A stretch of DNA of 64,000 nucleotides from an uncultured Lachnospiraceae bacterium. Its GTDB lineage: Bacteria; Bacillota; Clostridia; Lachnospirales; Lachnospiraceae. Below, piece by piece: positions 1 through 7,276 of this stretch. The DNA is taken from positions 1 to 64,000 of the forward strand of contig USDK01000002.1 in NCBI GenBank assembly GCA_900553355.1, written 5' to 3'. Both the position numbers and the translations under genes were made by a program. Positions within the stretch are counted from its first letter, which is position 1, and the number at the start of each line of letters is the position of its first letter. Below the pieces are notes generated by a model, which was given only the letters and a program-made list of their open reading frames with translations, searched no databases and was not told the origin of the DNA.

Positions 1-15
1 TCCTTTTTTATAGTC

Positions 16-52
16 GGTGTCCTTTCAGTCACTTCGTGACTTTTGGGACACC
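16..52. repeat. Long imperfect palindrome downstream of aroB
   Basis: Inverted repeat with outer arms GGTGTCC and GGACACC and inner arms AGTCAC and GTGACT around a TTC loop, separated by a 4x4 internal loop (TTTC against TTTG). It starts just after the aroB stop codon. It could fold as a transcription terminator, but the T-rich tract lies some distance away. It may instead be a member of the palindromic repeats seen elsewhere in the window. Confidence 0.6.
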
Positions 53-55
53 CTC

Positions 56-1114
56 TTATATCCTGATATCTTTCCCGAAGAAATCCAGGGACGCTGGATA
101 GATTCGGCTGTCGCCGATTTCGTTTAAAAGGATCAGGTTCAGCTTGTTATTCAGATTTTTCTTGTCGTGAGTCATGGCTTCGGTCAGCTCTGTAAGCGGA
201 ATATCGCAGCTGTGCGGGAGTCCGTAGAGGTTCAGGACATCCAGGATTTTTTCTGCGGTTCCGGGCCGGGTAAGATTCTTTGCCTCGGCCAGCAGAGAAA
301 TCTGGTACATTCCAATGCTGACAGCCTCGCCATGGCTTTCTTTTTCATAATTATGGTACTGTTCAATGGCATGAGCCAAGGTGTGTCCGAAATTCAAAAG
401 CATCCGCTCGCCGGTGTCAAACTGGTCCTGCTCTACCACAAGGCGCTTGATATCTACGCATCTGTAAATGATTTCGGGAAGCTTTGGCTTCAGGTCTTCG
501 AAGGAAGAATGAGAAGCCAGAAGCTCAAACAGATCGGCGTCTTTGATACAGCCATATTTGATGACTTCGCCCATCCCATCGCTGATGAACCGTTCGGGCA
601 GAGTATCCAGCACCAAAGGATCGATCAGGACAAGGGAAGGCTGGTAAAAGGCGCCCACCAGGTTCTTGCCCTGCGGAAGATCTACGGCAACTTTCCCGCC
701 TACAGAGGAATCCACCTGCGCCAGCAGAGAGGTAGGAATCTGGATCAGCTTTACTCCCCTCAGATAGCTGGCAGCAGCAAAGCCTGCCAGATCACCGATG
801 ACACCACCGCCAAGCGCGATGACAAGGTCGCTGCGGGAAATGTCTGCATTGAGCATGGCGCTGTATAAGACAGGAAGCGTCTTAAAGTTTTTTGTCGATT
901 CTCCGTGAGGGAGTTCCAGATGATAGCATTCGTAGCGGGACTCCAGCTGCGCCTTCAAGGCGTTGCCATATCTGGGATACACCTGATCGTCAGAGATGAT
1001 CATAATCCGTTTCCCGGAGAAAACTTCCGGGATATAAGAAAGTGCATGGTCTAAAATGTGATTTTCAATATAAATAGGGTAACTGTCCGCCCCCAGGTTT
1101 ACTGTCAGTTTCAT
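56..1114 (-). CDS. aroB: 3-dehydroquinate synthase
   Basis: Converts DAHP to 3-dehydroquinate, the second step of the shikimate pathway, in the cytoplasm. The protein has 352 residues, the normal family length. The NAD-binding stretch GGGVIGDLAGF is at residues 102-112. The expected metal ligands are E183 (GMGEVIKYG), H244 (NFGHTLAHA) and H261 (ESHGEA). An AGGAG site precedes the ATG. The gene lies 15 nt downstream of aroF on the same strand, so the first two shikimate enzymes are co-transcribed. A palindrome follows the stop codon. Confidence 0.97.
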   Translation of the reverse strand: MKLTVNLGADSYPIYIENHILDHALSYIPEVFSGKRIMIISDDQVYPRYGNALKAQLESRYECYHLELPHGESTKNFKTLPVLYSAMLNADISRSDLVIALGGGVIGDLAGFAAASYLRGVKLIQIPTSLLAQVDSSVGGKVAVDLPQGKNLVGAFYQPSLVLIDPLVLDTLPERFISDGMGEVIKYGCIKDADLFELLASHSSFEDLKPKLPEIIYRCVDIKRLVVEQDQFDTGERMLLNFGHTLAHAIEQYHNYEKESHGEAVSIGMYQISLLAEAKNLTRPGTAEKILDVLNLYGLPHSCDIPLTELTEAMTHDKKNLNNKLNLILLNEIGDSRIYPASLDFFGKDIRI

Positions 1115-1129
1115 AGCCTGCTCCTGTGA

Positions 1130-2143
1130 TTAAAATGTCTTTCCGACAACAGAGGCGATCTGTGATACTTCCCTGATCAGATCGTCGTATTTTTTGGGTT
1201 TCAAAGACTGGGCTCCATCGCAGAGCGCGCACTCTGGATTGTTGTGGACTTCGATCATCAGTCCGTCTGCTCCGGCAGCAATGGCAGCCTTTGCCATAGA
1301 ATCTACAAGCCACCATTTTCCACCGGCGTGGCTTGGGTCTACGATTACAGGCAGATGGGTCAGCCTGCGAAGAACCGGAATGCTCTGCAGATCCAGGGTG
1401 TTTCTGGTGTAGGTCTCGAAAGTACGGATACCGCGTTCGCAGAGAATCACATTTTCGTTACCGGAAGCCATGATATATTCTGCGGACATGATCCACTCTT
1501 CGTAGGTGGCGTTCAGTCCTCTCTTTAAAAGAATCGGGCGTTCCACCTGTCCCAGCTGCTTTAACAGGTCAAAATTCTGCATATTTCTTGCACCGATCTG
1601 GATCAGATCCACTTTTTCATTGAAAATATCCAGATATTCAGTGGACATCAGTTCTGTTACAATCGGAAGTCCGGTTGCCTCCTTCACTTCGCAGAGAATA
1701 TCCAGACCCTTCAGCCCCAGTCCCTGGAAAGAATAAGGGCTGGTTCTGGGCTTAAACGCGCCGCCTCTTAACAGATTGGCACCAGATGCCTTTACTGCTT
1801 TGGCAATCTCCATTACCTGGTCGACAGACTCTACAGAGCAGGGCCCGGCGATCAGTCCAAGGTGTCCTCCGCCGATCTTTACGCCAGACACATCGATGAC
1901 AGAGTCTTCCGGATGGAAGGCACGGTTAGCCAGTTTGTAGGGCTCCTGGACATGCATGACTTTGTCGACGGCAGAATCTACTTCAAAAAGCTTGGGATCC
2001 ACCTGAGTGGTGTCGCCGATGCATCCGATAATGGTCATTTCAGATCCGACAACGATATGGGTGTCCAGACCTTTTCTCTTGACCATCTGCTCAACACGTG
2101 CGATATCATCCTGCTTTGCGCGTGGTTTTAATACGATAATCAT
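1130..2143 (-). CDS. aroF: 3-deoxy-7-phosphoheptulonate (DAHP) synthase, AroF/KDPG-like type
   Basis: Condenses phosphoenolpyruvate and erythrose-4-phosphate to DAHP, the entry step to aromatic amino acids. The N-terminal 70 residues or so are the ferredoxin-like regulatory domain (MIIVLKPRAKQDDI). The TIM-barrel follows, with GPCSVES, GGAFKPRTSPYSF, KRG and the C-terminal DPSHAGG motif. No chorismate mutase domain is fused. The ATG at 2143 is preferred because a GGAGGA site lies 7 nt before it. An in-frame ATG at 2158 would place that site inside the coding region. First gene of the aroF-aroB operon; aroK lies about 30 kb away on the other strand. Confidence 0.96.
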   Translation of the reverse strand: MIIVLKPRAKQDDIARVEQMVKRKGLDTHIVVGSEMTIIGCIGDTTQVDPKLFEVDSAVDKVMHVQEPYKLANRAFHPEDSVIDVSGVKIGGGHLGLIAGPCSVESVDQVMEIAKAVKASGANLLRGGAFKPRTSPYSFQGLGLKGLDILCEVKEATGLPIVTELMSTEYLDIFNEKVDLIQIGARNMQNFDLLKQLGQVERPILLKRGLNATYEEWIMSAEYIMASGNENVILCERGIRTFETYTRNTLDLQSIPVLRRLTHLPVIVDPSHAGGKWWLVDSMAKAAIAAGADGLMIEVHNNPECALCDGAQSLKPKKYDDLIREVSQIASVVGKTF

Positions 2144-2209
2144 AATAGGTTCCTCCATGAAATATTTATACTGTAAAATTTTAGCTATTTAAAGTGTGAA
2201 AACAATTGT

Positions 2210-2238
2210 ATACTACCTTAATATAAGAAAGATGTCAA
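2210..2238 (-). promoter_or_regulatory. Promoter of aroF-aroB
   Basis: On the minus strand TTGACA is followed after 17 nt by TAGTAT, about 70 nt before the aroF start. The -35 is consensus and the -10 is weak. No T-box or other leader structure was recognised between it and aroF. Confidence 0.5.
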
Positions 2239-2281
2239 CTGATTTCCTTAAAATCGCCAAAACAAAAGAGAAAGGGGCGTC

Positions 2282-2310
2282 TTGTAAAAAAATCCCAAGA
2301 CCTCTATAAT
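2282..2310 (+). promoter_or_regulatory. Promoter of the phosphopantetheinyl transferase gene
   Basis: TTGTAA, 17 nt, then a consensus TATAAT. It lies about 28 nt before the start codon, which itself is preceded by AAAAGGAG. Confidence 0.65.
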
Positions 2311-2337
2311 ATAGCATAAATAAAAGGAGAAAAAAAG

Positions 2338-2964
2338 ATGGTGAAAGCATGGATCGCAAAGATTAACTCTTTGTATTTTAAGGAAAAATATGAATCCTGT
2401 TATCAGCTTCTTCCCGAATGGAGAAAAGAAAAGGCAGACCGACTTCGCGATCCGAAGGCAAAGGCTCAGAGCGCAGGAGTCTGGACGTTATGGATGGAGA
2501 TAAGAAAGAGAGAAAGACTGCCGGAGGATGCCGTGTTTAATCTGTCTCACTCGGGAGACTATGTGATGTGCGCCTGCAGCGACAGAAGGGATGTGCAGGT
2601 GGGCTGCGACCTGGAAATGATCGGGGAGATGAGAGAGAAGGTGGCGCGGCGGTTTTTCTGCCAGGAAGAGTATATCTATATAATAGGAAGAGATTCAGAA
2701 AAAGAAAGGCAGGAGATGTTTTACCGATACTGGGTGTTAAAAGAAAGTTTTATGAAAGCCACACGAAAAGGAATGGGGCTGGATACCAGAGATTTTTGTA
2801 TCGGATGGGGTGAAGAAGGCCGGCCGCTGCTGAAAAAAAAGCCGGCAGAATTTCCGGAATGCTATTATTATCAAGAATATACAGACAGAACGATTCCGGC
2901 AAAGATGGCAGTGTGTACAACAGATCCGGATATTGAAGAGAGCCTTCGGGTCTTGTCTTTATGA
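2338..2964 (+). CDS. 4'-phosphopantetheinyl transferase superfamily protein (Sfp-like)
   Basis: Predicted to move the phosphopantetheine arm from CoA to a serine of a carrier protein. The protein has 208 residues, near the Sfp family length. Family motifs seen are NLSHSGDYV (68-76), the Mg2+-binding VGCDLE with D91 and E93, and WVLKESFMKATRKG with W132, K135, E136 and K140. A good AAGGAG site precedes the ATG. No carrier protein, NRPS or PKS is in the window, so its partner is elsewhere. It has its own promoter and reads divergently from aroF. Confidence 0.88.
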   Translation: MVKAWIAKINSLYFKEKYESCYQLLPEWRKEKADRLRDPKAKAQSAGVWTLWMEIRKRERLPEDAVFNLSHSGDYVMCACSDRRDVQVGCDLEMIGEMREKVARRFFCQEEYIYIIGRDSEKERQEMFYRYWVLKESFMKATRKGMGLDTRDFCIGWGEEGRPLLKKKPAEFPECYYYQEYTDRTIPAKMAVCTTDPDIEESLRVLSL

Positions 2965-2987
2965 CTGGAGAGAATCCGGGTGAGTGG

Positions 2988-3016
2988 TTGACGTGCTTAT
3001 AAGCAGGTGTTAGAAT
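2988..3016 (+). promoter_or_regulatory. Promoter with palindrome in the spacer, before the HTH/acidic gene
   Basis: TTGACG, 17 nt, then TAGAAT. The spacer begins with a perfect 12-bp palindrome, TGCTTATAAGCA. A protein bound there would block RNA polymerase. The protein of the first gene downstream carries an HTH-like domain, so autoregulation is possible. Confidence 0.6.
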
Positions 3017-3119
3017 AGTAAAAGGGAAAAGACTGGGTTTATCAAGAAATAAAAAAGTTTACAAAAAGATAAAGCTTGTCAGGAGAGTATAAGAATTAAG
3101 TTAATAAGGAGGACATGTT

Positions 3120-4136
3120 ATGCTGGATTTAACATTTGGAGAACAAGTGAAAATCATCTTAAGCCGCAGGGGCATGACAATCAAGGAACTCGCAGAGACC
3201 ATTGAGGAACGTACCGGGAAGAAAATGTCGCGCCAGAATCTGACCCAGAGACTGGGGCGGGACAATTTCCAGGAACAGGATATGCGTATGATCGCAGAGA
3301 TTCTTGATTGCCCATTTCAGCTCAGTATTCTTGGAGAAGACGGCGTCCCGACAGAAAATGTACAAGGCCATCATCATATACATAAGGAAACAAGTCTGGA
3401 AACAGAAAAGGCAGAACCGAAGAAGGAGGCGCCTCAAGAGGTGCATGAAAGGGATATTACCATCGGTGAGCTGGTAGATATCCATGAAGAGCTGGACGCC
3501 ATGATCGAGCAGGAGCAGGGCGAACTGCCGCCGCTGGAAGAGCCTGTGGCGGATCTCCTTAAGGAAGTCGCCGAGGAGGAAGAAAAGGAAGAGGAAAGCT
3601 TCCAGGAAGAGAAAAAGGAAGAGCATCCGAATAAGGAAGAGAAAAAACACGGCTGGCGTGATTATCTGCTGCGCCGGATCCGTAAGCCGGAGGGAAAGAA
3701 GCAGGAAGAAAAGCTTCAGGAGGAAGAACCGGCAGACGAAGTCCCGGCAGAGCCGGAGACCCAAGAAGCAGAAATCCGCGATCCTGAACCGGTGGCAGAG
3801 GCTGTGACAGAAGATTATGTTCTGGAAGAGGAAGAGCCTTTGATCATAGAAGAAGAGCCAGAGAAGATGAGCGCCGAAGAGGAGGCGCTGGCAGAGCTTC
3901 AGGAGTTTACCGCAGAGGAAGAGGATCTGGAAAAGGGCGATGTAAATCCTTATACAGGAAGAGAATACAAAAGCAACAGTGTCCGGATGCATCCGACCCG
4001 TATCGGCTATGTACAGGTGTATGACAGAGGGACACATGCTTGGACGGATATGACGGAATGGGCATTCCTTGGATATCAGGAGCGTAAGAAGGCGCTGCTT
4101 GGAAAGGACTATGTGCCGCCGATCTATCTGGACTAG
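3120..4136 (+). CDS. HTH-like protein with long acidic linker and conserved C-terminal segment
   Basis: Function unknown. Residues 1-72 resemble a Cro/C1-type helix-turn-helix (GEQVKIILSRRGMTIKELAE, then SRQNLTQRLGRD). Residues 75-270 or so form a Glu/Lys-rich, low-complexity and probably disordered linker. The last 65 residues form a compact, non-acidic segment starting NPYTGREYKSNSVRMHP and ending PPIYLD. AAGGAGG precedes the ATG. It is the first gene of a run with dgt, an unknown gene and tadA. The gene after dgt also has an acidic linker. A DNA-binding regulator or scaffold is possible. I do not recognise the C-terminal domain. Confidence 0.85.
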   Translation: MLDLTFGEQVKIILSRRGMTIKELAETIEERTGKKMSRQNLTQRLGRDNFQEQDMRMIAEILDCPFQLSILGEDGVPTENVQGHHHIHKETSLETEKAEPKKEAPQEVHERDITIGELVDIHEELDAMIEQEQGELPPLEEPVADLLKEVAEEEEKEEESFQEEKKEEHPNKEEKKHGWRDYLLRRIRKPEGKKQEEKLQEEEPADEVPAEPETQEAEIRDPEPVAEAVTEDYVLEEEEPLIIEEEPEKMSAEEEALAELQEFTAEEEDLEKGDVNPYTGREYKSNSVRMHPTRIGYVQVYDRGTHAWTDMTEWAFLGYQERKKALLGKDYVPPIYLD

Positions 4137-4150
4137 AGAGGGCATTCAGA

Positions 4151-5578
4151 TTGAATTGGGAACAGTTGTTATCGACAAAGAGAAGAAGAGAAGGCGCAGG
4201 AAAAGCGCGCCGGTATAAAGGTACAGATCTGAGAAGTGAGTTTGAGAAAGATTATCACCGGATCATAGGCAGCGCGTCTTTTCGCCGCCTGCAGGATAAG
4301 ACGCAGGTATTTCCGCTGGATAAAAGTGATTTTATCCGTACAAGACTTACCCATTCTCTGGAAGTGTCTTCCTTTGCCAAGTCACTGGGGCAGAATATCG
4401 GGGAAAATATAATAGAGTATAAGAAAGATTTAAGTTTCAATGCGCGGATGAAGGAAGATATCTGCCATATTCTTGAGTGCGCAGGACTGATTCATGATAT
4501 CGGGAATCCGCCCTTTGGACATTTTGGAGAGATTGCGATCCGTGAGTGGTTCCAGAGAAATCTTCCTACACTGACCTATCATGAGAGAGCTTTGGATCAG
4601 GTGCTGACACCTCAGATGAGGGAGGATTTTTATCATTTTGAAGGAAATGCACAGGCCTTGAGGCTGGTAAGCAAGCTTCATTTTCTGGTAGATGAAAATG
4701 GAATGAATCTGACTTATGCTCTTCTTGGCACGATTATAAAATATCCCGTTTCCTCCCTTGGCATCGATCCGGATTCCGGCGATATCAAGACGAAAAAGAT
4801 GGGATATTACCTGGCGGATCAGGAGATTTACGAAGAGGTGGCAAAAGAGACCGGGACTAATGGATGCCGGCACCCACTGACCTTCATTCTGGAGGCGGCC
4901 GATGATATTGCCTATAAGACGGGCGATATTGAGGATGCCTTTGTGAAAGGCTTTATCAGCTATGCCCAGCTCCTGCGGGAATTAAAAGATCTGCAGGTAC
5001 GGTATGATAAGAATAAGGAAGCCGCATTCCAGGCGGCGGATAAGCTGGAGGAATATTACCGGCGCGGCCTTGAAAAAGGAGTGGCGGATCCGGAGGAGTA
5101 TGCGGTAAAGAACTGGATCGTCCGCGTACAGGGATTTCTGATCGGCTGCGCAACGTTTGGGTTTACTTCTAATTATAAGGAGATCATGGCGGGAACCTAC
5201 CGCTATGACCTTTTCCATCAGACATTTGCAGAGAAATTGATGGAGCTTCTGGGAGATCTGGCCTACCGGAAGGTGTTTACGTCTGAGACGATTTACCGGA
5301 TGGAAGTAAAAGAGGCAGTGATCCTGAACGATCTGATGGATCAGTTTATGAAGGCGGTCATCAAGTATGATGATCCTTCGCAGACATTGAACTCCATCGA
5401 ACAGAGAATGGTATATTTTATTTCCAGTAATTATAAAAATGCATATCATTTTCATGCAAAGGGCAGGACAGATGTAGAGAAGCTGTATCTGAGGCTTCTT
5501 CTGGTGACAGACTATATCTGCGGAATGACGGACAGCTATGCAAAAAGGCTGTACCAGGAATTGAAAGCGATGCTCTAG
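4151..5578 (+). CDS. dgt: Deoxyguanosinetriphosphate triphosphohydrolase (HD superfamily)
   Basis: Hydrolyses dGTP (often other dNTPs) to the nucleoside and triphosphate, trimming dNTP pools. The protein has 475 residues. HD-domain signatures are FRRLQDKTQVF, the metal ligand H68 in TRLTHSLEV, and H115-D116 in HDIGNPPFGHFGE. The start is TTG: the reading frame MNWEQLLSTKRR matches the usual N-terminus, and an AGAGAGG site lies 9 nt upstream. It begins 15 nt after the HTH/acidic gene, so they are co-transcribed. The TTG start probably lowers translation. Confidence 0.94.
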   Translation: MNWEQLLSTKRRREGAGKARRYKGTDLRSEFEKDYHRIIGSASFRRLQDKTQVFPLDKSDFIRTRLTHSLEVSSFAKSLGQNIGENIIEYKKDLSFNARMKEDICHILECAGLIHDIGNPPFGHFGEIAIREWFQRNLPTLTYHERALDQVLTPQMREDFYHFEGNAQALRLVSKLHFLVDENGMNLTYALLGTIIKYPVSSLGIDPDSGDIKTKKMGYYLADQEIYEEVAKETGTNGCRHPLTFILEAADDIAYKTGDIEDAFVKGFISYAQLLRELKDLQVRYDKNKEAAFQAADKLEEYYRRGLEKGVADPEEYAVKNWIVRVQGFLIGCATFGFTSNYKEIMAGTYRYDLFHQTFAEKLMELLGDLAYRKVFTSETIYRMEVKEAVILNDLMDQFMKAVIKYDDPSQTLNSIEQRMVYFISSNYKNAYHFHAKGRTDVEKLYLRLLLVTDYICGMTDSYAKRLYQELKAML

Positions 5579-5641
5579 GCATATTTCCGGATACTGGGGA
5601 ATAGATTGTGATAAATGAACCAGTATGAAGGATGTGGAAGA

Positions 5642-6490
5642 TTGAAACGATTTATTCGTTATTTGTACGAGTATGAGCAGGGGAAGCGGCTTCGGAACGT
5701 AGGATTCATAAAGGCAGAGCAGGGAATGGACGAATGCGTGCTCCATATCCATGGCAAGGGCCTTGGCCTTAATGGAGAAAAGGTTCTGAAGCTGTATCTG
5801 TTTTATGTAGACGGCAGTGAGTGCGTCGGGATATGGCAGGGGGATGCGCAGCATGTGAACCCTGCCATTAATTACCGGATGTATTATACCAGCGAAGATA
5901 CCGGAGGTCAGGAAATCTTTGACAGGATCGATGGAATCATCCTGGAGACAGCGGACCAGAGGAGGTTTGCCGCAGTCTGGGATGATACACCTGTCAATAT
6001 CGGAAACATGCGGATCTGGGATCCGGAGAAGGAGGCTGCCGCGGAGGAGGAAACGATTCCGGAAGAAGAGGACGTCCTGAAAGAAGAGACTGCGCCTGCA
6101 GAACAGGAGCCACTTTTGGAAGAGGAAAAGGAAACGGCGGCAGCAGAGGAAAAGAGACAGGTTTTTTTCTGTCAGAAGATCCAGAGAAATGAGCTGGCGA
6201 AGCTGCCCCGATGTGAATGGAAGCTTTCCAATAACAGCTTTCTTCTGCATGGATATTATAACTATCATCACCTGATGCTTCTGGATGATGGAGAGTGGCT
6301 GCGCCTGGGCGTGCCGGGGCTGTTTCATCCCAAAGAGGCAAAAGCAGCGCAGGCATTTGGATTTCCGGAGTTTATCAGGCGCAGGGATATCGAAGTGGAA
6401 TTAGAAGACGAAGAACAGGAGGACGAAGAAAAGTTCGGATACTGGTGCCGGTGTGTAAAGAGAAAGGCGGCGCCGTGTTCTTGTTCGTAG
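5642..6490 (+). CDS. Unknown protein with acidic linker and Cys-containing tail
   Basis: Function unknown. From a TTG start the protein has 282 residues. A folded N-terminal domain of about 125 residues (KRFIRYLYEYEQGKRLRNVGF ... VNIGNMRIWDP) is followed by a Glu-rich linker and a second domain of about 90 residues (ELAKLPRCEWKLSNNSFLLHG). A second acidic stretch leads to a tail with four cysteines (CRC...CSC). The TTG at 5642 is chosen because AAGGA lies 9 nt before it and the protein then begins at KRFIRYLYEY. An ATG at 5615 is the alternative and adds 9 residues. It is cotranscribed between dgt and tadA. No catalytic motif, signal peptide or membrane segment was seen. Confidence 0.78.
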   Translation: MKRFIRYLYEYEQGKRLRNVGFIKAEQGMDECVLHIHGKGLGLNGEKVLKLYLFYVDGSECVGIWQGDAQHVNPAINYRMYYTSEDTGGQEIFDRIDGIILETADQRRFAAVWDDTPVNIGNMRIWDPEKEAAAEEETIPEEEDVLKEETAPAEQEPLLEEEKETAAAEEKRQVFFCQKIQRNELAKLPRCEWKLSNNSFLLHGYYNYHHLMLLDDGEWLRLGVPGLFHPKEAKAAQAFGFPEFIRRRDIEVELEDEEQEDEEKFGYWCRCVKRKAAPCSCS

Positions 6491-6505
6491 AATAGGAGAG
6501 TACAG

Positions 6506-7018
6506 ATGGAAGACTGCAAAAAGGATGAAAAATACATGAGAGAGGCTATCCGTCAGGCAAAAAAGGCCTATGCGCTGGGTGAGGTGCCGATCGGATGTGT
6601 GATCGTATATCAGGATAAGATCATCGGCAGGGGATATAACCGCCGGACCATCGATAAGAATACGCTGGCACATGCAGAGATGATCGCAATCAGGAAGGCC
6701 AGTAAAAAAATGAATGACTGGAGACTGGAAGAGTGTACCATGTATGTGACGCTGGAACCATGCCAGATGTGTGCAGGCGCCATTGTTCAGTCCAGGCTCA
6801 CCAGAGTTGTGGTAGGGTGCATGAATCCGAAGGCGGGATGTGCAGGATCGATCCTGAATCTCCTGCAGATGAAAGAATTTAACCATCAGGCAGAGCTTCA
6901 GACGGGAGTTCTGGGAGAAGAATGCAGCCAGATGATGAAAAACTTTTTCAAAGAGCTGCGTGAAAAGAAAAAAATCGTGCATTGCGCTTCGAACGCAGAT
7001 TCACAGACGTTACCTTGA
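6506..7018 (+). CDS. tadA: tRNA-specific adenosine deaminase
   Basis: Deaminates A34 to inosine in tRNA-Arg(ACG), needed to read CGN codons. Zinc and catalytic motifs are H56-A-E58 (HAEMIAI) and P85-C86-x-x-C89 (PCQMC). Length is 170 residues, slightly long for the family. The last 14 or so residues (VHCASNADSQTLP) are encoded by DNA that is the antisense of the SRP RNA 3' end, and the KEKKK-like codons before them are the T-run of the SRP terminator. The C-terminal tail is therefore probably not under protein-level selection. Convergent with ffs. Confidence 0.95.
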   Translation: MEDCKKDEKYMREAIRQAKKAYALGEVPIGCVIVYQDKIIGRGYNRRTIDKNTLAHAEMIAIRKASKKMNDWRLEECTMYVTLEPCQMCAGAIVQSRLTRVVVGCMNPKAGCAGSILNLLQMKEFNHQAELQTGVLGEECSQMMKNFFKELREKKKIVHCASNADSQTLP

Positions 7019-7237
7019 CAGTTGACTCAGCTCAGGCGCCCTTACGGCACCCGGAAGATTCCGCTTAGTGCTGCTTCGTTCCCGACCTGACACGGTTCAC
7101 GGATTTCCGTCGCGTAAGACCCAAGCCTCAATGCCACTTATCAAGGGCAGCTCTGCAAAGCTGTGCCCTCCGCGCAATATCACCCCTGCTATAGCGGATT
7201 GCAGGTACAAGGTACCGCTAACACCCCGGCTGCACGA
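6975..7237 (-). ncRNA. ffs: Signal recognition particle RNA, large (Alu-containing) type
   Basis: RNA scaffold of the signal recognition particle. The minus strand carries the diagnostic Ffh-binding region GTCAGGTCGGGAACGAAGC (near 7078-7100), close to the universal GTCAGGTCCGGAAGGAAGC. The 5' end (TCGTGCA) pairs perfectly with the 3' end (TGCACGA) over 7 bp, closing the Alu domain. A T7 run follows directly as terminator. A consensus promoter lies 7 nt upstream of the inferred 5' end. Length is about 263 nt, as expected for the Bacillus/Clostridium large form. The last 44 nt overlap tadA in antisense. Confidence 0.94.
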
Positions 7238-7243
7238 GCCTTA

Positions 7244-7272
7244 ATTTTACCCTATTTTGGAGGAAATGTCAA
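7244..7272 (-). promoter_or_regulatory. Promoter of the SRP RNA gene
   Basis: Minus strand: TTGACA, 17 nt, TAAAAT, placing the start of transcription at about 7237, exactly where the SRP RNA closing helix begins. The box overlaps the Shine-Dalgarno of the radical SAM gene on the other strand (GGAGG at 7259-7263). Confidence 0.85.
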
Positions 7273-7276
7273 GAAT

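Noticed and set aside
2144..2337. T-box or other amino-acid leader for the aro genes
   Set aside because: The leader is about 65 nt and lacks the T-box sequence and the paired specifier stem.
3159..4145. 328-codon minus-strand frame with many Leu and Phe
   Set aside because: It is the mirror of the Glu-rich linker (GAA/GAG codons read backwards as TTC/CTC), not a membrane protein.
4982..6328. 448-codon open frame on the minus strand
   Set aside because: It runs antisense through dgt and the following gene. dgt has clear HD motifs; the frame is Leu/His/Ile-rich as expected of a shadow.
7163..7276. Upstream extension of the radical SAM gene
   Set aside because: The extra codons lie in the SRP RNA gene. 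The family N-terminus begins at the ATG at 7277.
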